From contig NZ_CAMPGZ010000230.1 in assembly GCF_946885725.1 (NCBI RefSeq), positions 1 through 5,736 on the forward strand: a stretch of 5,736 nucleotides of DNA, written 5' to 3'. This DNA comes from an uncultured Nocardioides sp. Lineage in GTDB: Bacteria; Actinomycetota; Actinomycetes; Propionibacteriales; Nocardioidaceae. The translations under genes and the position numbers were made by a program. Positions 5,421 to 5,736 of this stretch are shown in pieces (positions within the stretch are counted from its first letter, which is position 1; each line of letters opens with the position of its first letter). The notes under the pieces were generated by a model. It did no database searches. It saw only the letters and a list, made by a program, of their open reading frames with translations, and was not told where the DNA came from.

Positions 5421-5736
5421 GTGTCGACCCTGCTCGAGCCGTTCGCCGTCGGCGCCGGTGAGGGCCGCCGCCTCGAGACCCCCACCGGCGACTCGGCGTA
5501 CGTCATGACCGACACCCGGGGCACGCACGGCTCCCTGACCGTCATGGAGCTGGTGATCTCGCCGCTGAACGGGCCGGCGCTCCACGTGCACCTGCGCGAC
5601 GACGAGATCTGGTACGTCATCGAGGGCGACTTCCGCTTCAAGGCGGGAGACGAGATGTTCCGGGTGTCCTCGGGCGGGTTGGCGTTCGGGCCGCGCGGTA
5701 CGCCGCACAACTTCCAGAACATCGGCGCCGCACCGG
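5421..5736 (+). CDS. Cupin-domain protein (3' partial, runs off the window)
   Basis: An open frame begins with GTG at 5421 and continues to the window end, giving 105 residues. It holds both cupin motifs in textbook spacing. Motif 1 runs from G51 through H55, H57 and E62 to G69, as PALHVHLRDDEIWYVIEG. Motif 2 runs from G85 through P91, G93 and H96 to N100, as PRGTPHNFQN. H55, H57, E62 and H96 can therefore form a metal site. Single-domain small cupins are often dioxygenases, isomerases or small-ligand binders; the C-terminus, and whether a second domain follows, is not visible. The start lies five bases after the oxidoreductase stop with no clear ribosome binding site, so translation is probably coupled. 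The ATG at 5505 would remove the first 28 residues, including the start of the conserved beta fold, and is less likely. It may act on the substrate or product of the oxidoreductase (inference). Confidence 0.88.
   Translation, partial: MSTLLEPFAVGAGEGRRLETPTGDSAYVMTDTRGTHGSLTVMELVISPLNGPALHVHLRDDEIWYVIEGDFRFKAGDEMFRVSSGGLAFGPRGTPHNFQNIGAAP

Overview
The window is very GC-rich, with strong G/C preference at third codon positions, GTG starts, nearly back-to-back genes and actinobacterial-type protein families (a CopD/CtaG fusion, an HisKA_3 kinase with a NarL/LuxR-type regulator, and a berberine-bridge-enzyme-like flavoprotein). This points to a chromosomal segment of a high-GC actinomycete. The sequence does not allow a genus to be named. 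I see no mobile element, CRISPR array, tRNA or rRNA.

Layout, left to right. (1) Bases 1-1734, plus strand: the 3' part of a polytopic membrane protein that fuses a CopD-type copper domain to a CtaG-like domain; its 5' end lies outside the window. (2) Bases 1671-3205, minus strand: a two-component operon. The histidine kinase (3205 to 2357) is transcribed first and the response regulator (2360 to 1671) overlaps it by four bases (GTGA). The regulator's 3' end converges on and overlaps the copper gene by 64 bp. (3) Bases 3206-3314: a 109-bp divergent control region with a 20-bp near-palindrome, a third copy of its half-site, and a TATGAT box placed for a leaderless kinase transcript. (4) Bases 3315-3860, plus strand: a small unrecognised multi-pass membrane protein, divergent from the kinase. 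(5) Bases 3861-4008: an intergenic region with two inverted repeats ahead of a good ribosome binding site. (6) Bases 4009-5415, plus strand: an FAD-dependent oxidoreductase with a covalent-FAD histidine motif. (7) From 5421 to the window end: the start of a cupin protein, five bases downstream and probably co-transcribed.

Working together: the kinase and regulator form a cognate pair, and the divergent membrane protein is the most natural nearby target. Its function and the signal are unknown. The oxidoreductase and cupin look like a two-gene redox unit, possibly under a separate repressor or activator that is not in the window. Nothing ties the copper gene to the two-component system except position.

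The least ordinary observations are a CtaG-like domain that has lost the histidines I recall as family hallmarks, a kinase with a much shortened membrane sensor, and the organised control region between the kinase and the divergent membrane gene. No clearly undescribed large system is visible. These are leads of moderate strength.
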